From Deinococcus sp. AJ005 (GTDB lineage: Bacteria > Deinococcota > Deinococci > Deinococcales > Deinococcaceae), in NCBI RefSeq assembly GCF_009017495.1, contig NZ_CP044990.1, forward strand, positions 2,859,001 to 2,923,000: a stretch of 64,000 bases of DNA, read 5' to 3'. The notes under the pieces were generated by a model that ran no database searches, was not told the origin of the DNA, and was given only the letters and a program-made list of their open reading frames with translations. Made by a program: the position numbers and the translations under genes. Of the stretch, positions 59,160 to 64,000 are shown in pieces (within the stretch, counting starts at the first letter, position 1; each line of letters starts with the position of its first letter).

Positions 59160-59176
59160 GCCTTCAATTCCTCCGA

Positions 59177-59977
59177 CTACAGCTCGAAGTCGTCGCCGAG
59201 GTAATCGTTGCGGGCGTGGATATCCTGCGCGAATTCCTGCGGCGTGCCTTCAAACTTGACCTGACCGTCGAACATCAGATACACCCGGTCCGTCAGGGCA
59301 ATCGTCTCGCGGACGTTGTGGTCGGTGATGAATACGCCGATGCCCCGGCGGTCCCGCAACTCGCGGATCAGGCGCTGAATTTCACGGATGCTCTTGGGGT
59401 CCACTCCGGTGAACGGCTCATCCAGCAGCAGGTAATCGGGATCGGTGGTCAGGGCGCGGGCCAGTTCCAGGCGGCGGCGTTCCCCGCCCGAGAGCTGATA
59501 GGCAAAATTGTTTGCCAGATGGGTCAGCCCGAATTCGGCCAGCAGCGCGTCAGCCCGTTCAAACTGCTCGGCCTTGGACAGATTCTGGTATTCCAGGATC
59601 GCCAGCAGGTTGTCGCGGGCCGTCAGCTTGCGAAAAGCGCTGGGTTCCTGCGGCAGGTAGCCCAGGCCCATGCGGGCGCGTTCGTGCATGGGCAGGCGCG
59701 TCACGTCTTTTTCGCCCAGCGCAATGCTGCCGCCACCGGGCCGGATAAAGCCCACCAGCATGTAAAAGGTGGTGGTCTTCCCTGCCCCGTTGGGGCCGAA
59801 CAGCGCCACGATCTCGCCGGGCCGCACCATGAAACTCACGTCCCGCACCACCGCGCGCCGCCCGTAGGACTTGCTCAGGTTGCTGGCCACCAGATCGGGC
59901 CGCGCAGTCTCTCGTGACAGGGCAGAAACAGGCGTTGCAGCCGGAGAAGTCGGGGTCTGGGAGGCGGGCACAGTCAC
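59177..59977 (-). CDS. lptB: LptB-like ABC transporter ATPase
   Basis: A 266-residue ATPase. Walker A is GPNGAGKTT (61-69), the signature [15 protein letters not shown] (162-176), Walker [14 protein letters not shown] and the His switch [11 protein letters not shown], the last two diagnostic of LptB. LptB powers lipid extraction for the Lpt bridge; deinococci lack classical LPS, so the cargo may be another outer-membrane lipid. GTG start at 59977, 6 nt after TACGCT (leaderless). Upstream in-frame codons run into intergenic DNA. Confidence 0.9.
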   Translation of the reverse strand: MTVPASQTPTSPAATPVSALSRETARPDLVASNLSKSYGRRAVVRDVSFMVRPGEIVALFGPNGAGKTTTFYMLVGFIRPGGGSIALGEKDVTRLPMHERARMGLGYLPQEPSAFRKLTARDNLLAILEYQNLSKAEQFERADALLAEFGLTHLANNFAYQLSGGERRRLELARALTTDPDYLLLDEPFTGVDPKSIREIQRLIRELRDRRGIGVFITDHNVRETIALTDRVYLMFDGQVKFEGTPQEFAQDIHARNDYLGDDFEL

Positions 59978-60206
59978 GTGGGCAGCGTACCACGCAGGTG
60001 GTTTGAAGGCCGTGAGAGAAGGCGGATTTGATGGGGGTGGGAGGGGTCCGGTTCTCTGCCCTGCTCTGCCTGTCTGGAGTGGGAGATTGTGAAAGCAGCG
60101 GGCGTGAGAGGCCGTTGTACCGCTGGACCAAAGGCCGGGGCAGCCCAACCTTCAACATCCCTCCATCAATACCCTGCCCCAGGCGTCCACACCTTAGACT
60201 GACCGC
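59978..60206. other. Divergent promoter region lptB/deoB
   Basis: On the minus strand TACGCT lies 6 nt before the lptB GTG; on the plus strand TAGACT (60195-60200) lies 6 nt before the deoB ATG. No other feature is recognised in the 229 bp. Confidence 0.45.
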
Positions 60207-61385
60207 ATGTTACTGACCATCATCGTGCTGGATTCCGTGGGGATGGGTGAGTTGCCCGACGCGCAGGCGTTCGGAGACGTGGGTTCACACACCATCAACC
60301 ACACCCTGAAGGCCGCTCCGGTGAAGTTGCCCAACTTAGCCCGACTGGGGCTGGGGCATGTGCCCACCGTCCAAACCTCGCCCGAGACCGTGCCAGATGT
60401 GCCCGCCACGGGCGGCTACGGGCGGCTGCGCGAGGTCAGCCCCGGCAAGGACACCTCCACCGGGCACTGGGAATTCATGGGCGTACAACTGGAACACGCC
60501 TTTCAGATCTTCCCGGATGGCTTTCCCCCCGCCGTGATGGACCCCTTCGATGCCGCCACCGGGCACGGCCACCTGTGCAACAAGCCGTACAGCGGCACCG
60601 ACGTGATCAGCGATTACGGCAGGGAACATCTGAAAACCGGCGATCCCATCGTGTACACCAGCGGCGACAGCGTGTTCCAGATCGCCGCGCACACGGACGT
60701 GGTGCCGCTGGAAACACTGTACGAATGGTGCGAGGCCGCCCGCGCGCTGCTGCACGGTGAATTCGCCGTGGCCCGCGTGATCGCCCGGCCTTTCCGGGGC
60801 GAGTGGCCTTTCGAGCGCGAGAACGAACACCGCCGCGACTTCAGCCTGACGCCGCCGCAAACAGTGCTGGACACCATCAAAGATGCAGGCAAAGAGGTCA
60901 TCGGCATCGGCAAGATTCCCGACATCTACGCCCATCAAGGTTTTACTGAAGAAATCCATACCGACAGCAACGCCGACGGCATCCGCAAGACCATCGAGCG
61001 GATGAAACAGGCGGGCAACGAGGGGACTGACGGCCTGATCTTCACCAACCTGGTGGATTTCGATTCCAGATTCGGCCACCGCCGCGATCCAGCGGGCTAC
61101 AGCAACTGTCTGGCCGAATTCGACGCCGCGCTGCCCGAGATCATGGCCAGCGTGCCAGACGGCGGGGCGCTGATCATCACCAGTGACCACGGCAACGATC
61201 CCACCTGGACCGGCACCGATCACACCCGCGAGCACGGGCTGCTGCTGGTGCATAAGCCGGGGCTGGCGGGCGGTGTTGATTTAGGAGAGCGTGCCACCTT
61301 CGCCGACATCGGCGCGACTGTGGCCGAGGCGCTGGGCGCACAGTGGACGGGGCCGGGTGAGAGCTTCTGGTCAGCGTTGCAGTAG
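60207..61385 (+). CDS. deoB: Phosphopentomutase
   Basis: A 392-residue alkaline-phosphatase-fold mutase interconverting (deoxy)ribose 1- and 5-phosphates in nucleoside salvage. [17 protein letters not shown] gives the first metal site; [15 protein letters not shown] carries the phosphorylated Thr; [16 protein letters not shown] and [18 protein letters not shown] complete the sites. Size is standard. Confidence 0.96.
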   Translation: MLLTIIVLDSVGMGELPDAQAFGDVGSHTINHTLKAAPVKLPNLARLGLGHVPTVQTSPETVPDVPATGGYGRLREVSPGKDTSTGHWEFMGVQLEHAFQIFPDGFPPAVMDPFDAATGHGHLCNKPYSGTDVISDYGREHLKTGDPIVYTSGDSVFQIAAHTDVVPLETLYEWCEAARALLHGEFAVARVIARPFRGEWPFERENEHRRDFSLTPPQTVLDTIKDAGKEVIGIGKIPDIYAHQGFTEEIHTDSNADGIRKTIERMKQAGNEGTDGLIFTNLVDFDSRFGHRRDPAGYSNCLAEFDAALPEIMASVPDGGALIITSDHGNDPTWTGTDHTREHGLLLVHKPGLAGGVDLGERATFADIGATVAEALGAQWTGPGESFWSALQ

Positions 61386-62029
61386 CCGTCGGGCTGGCAG
61401 GAGAGGCCGAAGCCTTCGGCCTGACGCTGACGCTGGGCGGTCGCTACGCCGGAGAGCAGGCGTGGACGGTCAGCCCGGAGCGCGGCGCGGTGGTGGTGCG
61501 GGTGCAGACCGATTTTGGAGGTGTGTTGCCGGACCTGCGGCGGGTGCAGACCAGTCGCCTTGATCCGCGCACGCTGACCAGCCTCAGCTATGCCGAGGGC
61601 GATGGGCGGGGAAAGGCGGCTTTCGAGACCACCTTTGATCGCCGCGCGGGTGTGGTCACGCTGCGGCAGGGCAAGGAGGAGGCCAGCACACCGCTGACCA
61701 CCGATTACCACGATCCGGTGGGGCTGCTGATGTGGCTGCGTGCCCGCGCGGCGGCGCAAGGCGGCGGCCCGGAACGCTCCTACGCGCACCTGACCGGCGG
61801 GCGCGTGCTGATCCAGCGCCTGCCCGACAGCCAAATCGGGGAAGCCGACGCCCACGGCTATTACCTGCGCCCCGGCAACGCCTACGTGTATGTAGAGCGC
61901 GACGCCCCTCACCGTTTGCTCCGCCTGATCCAGCCCACCGATTTCGGCCTGATTGAGGCCAATGCCCAGGCCACTGCCGCCCGCCGCCCAGCCCCCAATG
62001 AAAAACGGCGGCGACGGGGACGCGACTGA
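61367..62029 (+). CDS. Secreted DUF3108-like protein (start uncertain)
   Basis: The open frame begins after a stop at 61358. From a CTG at 61367 it reads [18 protein letters not shown], a plausible signal peptide, then [17 protein letters not shown], which fits a DUF3108-type beta barrel; the later [17 protein letters not shown] and [10 protein letters not shown] fit too. The first GTG, at 61490, would cut off the signal and first strands. The CTG start overlaps the deoB end by 19 bp. A basic tail ([10 protein letters not shown]) closes the protein. Family call tentative. Confidence 0.6.
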   Translation: MVSVAVAVGLAGEAEAFGLTLTLGGRYAGEQAWTVSPERGAVVVRVQTDFGGVLPDLRRVQTSRLDPRTLTSLSYAEGDGRGKAAFETTFDRRAGVVTLRQGKEEASTPLTTDYHDPVGLLMWLRARAAAQGGGPERSYAHLTGGRVLIQRLPDSQIGEADAHGYYLRPGNAYVYVERDAPHRLLRLIQPTDFGLIEANAQATAARRPAPNEKRRRRGRD

Positions 62030-62082
62030 CGTCTGGCTCTGGCCCGGCTTCCTTGACCGTCTAGCCCAGAAACAGATGCTTT

Positions 62083-62116
62083 CAGGCCCTCAGACCTTTT
62101 GACTTTTCAACCCTCC
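62083..62116. repeat. Octamer-type repeat before hisD
   Basis: CCCTCAGACCTTTTGACTTT resembles the units found upstream of mqnA and of the SDR gene. It ends 13 nt before the hisD ATG. Confidence 0.45.
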
Positions 62117-62128
62117 GCAGGAGTTTCC

Positions 62129-63478
<1,350 letters not shown>

Positions 63479-64000
63479 GAAAAGAAGCTGGGCTGGCATT
63501 CCTGCACAGCGCGGACATTGACAGCCCAGCGACTTGAGCTGTTCACCATTGGCGCGTCTGGGGCCAGAGGTGTTGATCAGATCAATGCAGTGGGAATACG
63601 GTTTCAGCGTCATTGTCAGGGGTGACGAACGTGCAGCAGGGCCAGTGCTTCGGGTGTGGACCGCTCGGAAGCCATACAGGAGGCCACAGCAGAAATCCAA
63701 GAGAGCAGGCCAGAGACGACAACTGCGCCTCTGGCCTGCTCAACTTGTGGTGATGGGCGGGGGGACTCGAACCCTCCTGGGGCCATCAGAAACCCACTCG
63801 CGCGCCCGTTGATGGAGGGGTGGGCAGCCTTCCCCTGATCTGCCGGGCCGCCTGGCCCACGCAGAAGAAACCGTGAGATTTAAAGTTTCGACTGCCAGAT
63901 CGGTACCAAGAATGCCACGATAATGGGATGCAATTCTGTGCAGGGCGTACAGAAAAACTTTAGACACGGTTCAGATGGACGAGTTTCAGACGTCCAGCAC
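63479..64000. other. Terminal region with one strong hairpin; no firm gene
   Basis: GAGCAGGCCAGAG (63703-63715) pairs perfectly with CTCTGGCCTGCTC (63729-63741) across 13 nt, a likely terminator. Beside it, on the minus strand, 63749-63778 reads like the T-arm and CCA end of a tRNA (GGGTTCGAGTCCC..ATCACCA), but no matching 5' half is found. A minus-strand frame near 63467-63613 ending with CQCPRCAGM is possible but has no start signal. Confidence 0.4.

Noticed and set aside
63749..63825. Possible complete tRNA on the minus strand
   Set aside because: No acceptor 5' strand matches, the T-stem has a mismatch and one base too many, and no anticodon arm folds.

Overview
The window looks like chromosomal DNA of a Deinococcus-type bacterium. 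Evidence is the high GC content, the many genes whose -10 box (TANNNT-like) lies 6-7 nt before the start codon (leaderless transcripts), the futalosine menaquinone genes mqnA and mqnE, a diderm envelope set (RodA, LptB, DUF3084) and several families common in deinococci (DUF3006 with a ComEC-type hydrolase, RqcH/NFACT, clostripain-like peptidase). Assignment is by pattern recognition only; no database search was possible.

Layout. 1-3.2 kb: end of minD, minE, rodA and an MFS exporter. 3.2-6.1 kb: transaldolase and an SLC13-type transporter. 6.3-9.7 kb: a one-gene type ISP-like restriction-modification enzyme flanked by two copies of a palindromic repeat. 9.9-20.6 kb: yebC, a two-domain protein resembling the trypsin-co-occurring domain 2, an amidohydrolase, a response regulator, an HD-GYP phosphodiesterase, a sugar kinase, a tandem pair of GNAT proteins and a PIG-L deacetylase. 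20.7-25.3 kb: glycine cleavage gcvT-gcvH-gcvP. 25.3-28.3 kb: a strikingly AT-rich type II methylase/endonuclease pair of foreign origin. 28.4-29.8 kb: two toxin-antitoxin pairs. 30-43.5 kb: DUF1440, RqcH, an RluA-like protein, DUF3006 plus hydrolase, mqnE, mqnA, two acyl-CoA type enzymes and a large G8-domain lipoprotein. 43.7-50.1 kb: an NAD salvage neighbourhood (nadV, unknown AT-rich gene, an ADP-ribosylation/crystallin J1-like protein, an amber-interrupted YbiA/NADAR gene, a GIY-YIG-like protein, pnuC, nadR-like). 50-57 kb: cupin, 8-oxoguanine deaminase-like amidohydrolase, DinB, clostripain-like peptidase with a frameshift, alanine dehydrogenase with a divergent Lrp regulator, and a lipoprotein cyclophilin. 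57-63.5 kb: DUF3084, lptB, deoB, a secreted DUF3108-like protein and hisD.

How the genes work together. The strongest functional group is the NAD salvage region: PnuC would import nicotinamide riboside, the NadR-like protein would phosphorylate and adenylylate it, NadV would make NMN from nicotinamide, and the NADAR/YbiA and J1-like proteins point to ADP-ribose handling. The NADAR gene has one in-frame TAG exactly where the family has a Trp. Two repeat families deserve attention: a 130-135 bp element with inverted ends and covarying hairpins (three copies, one splitting a GNAT operon, one supplying a -10 box), and a REP-like palindrome (two clear copies flanking the type ISP gene and a diverged third between gcvH and gcvP).
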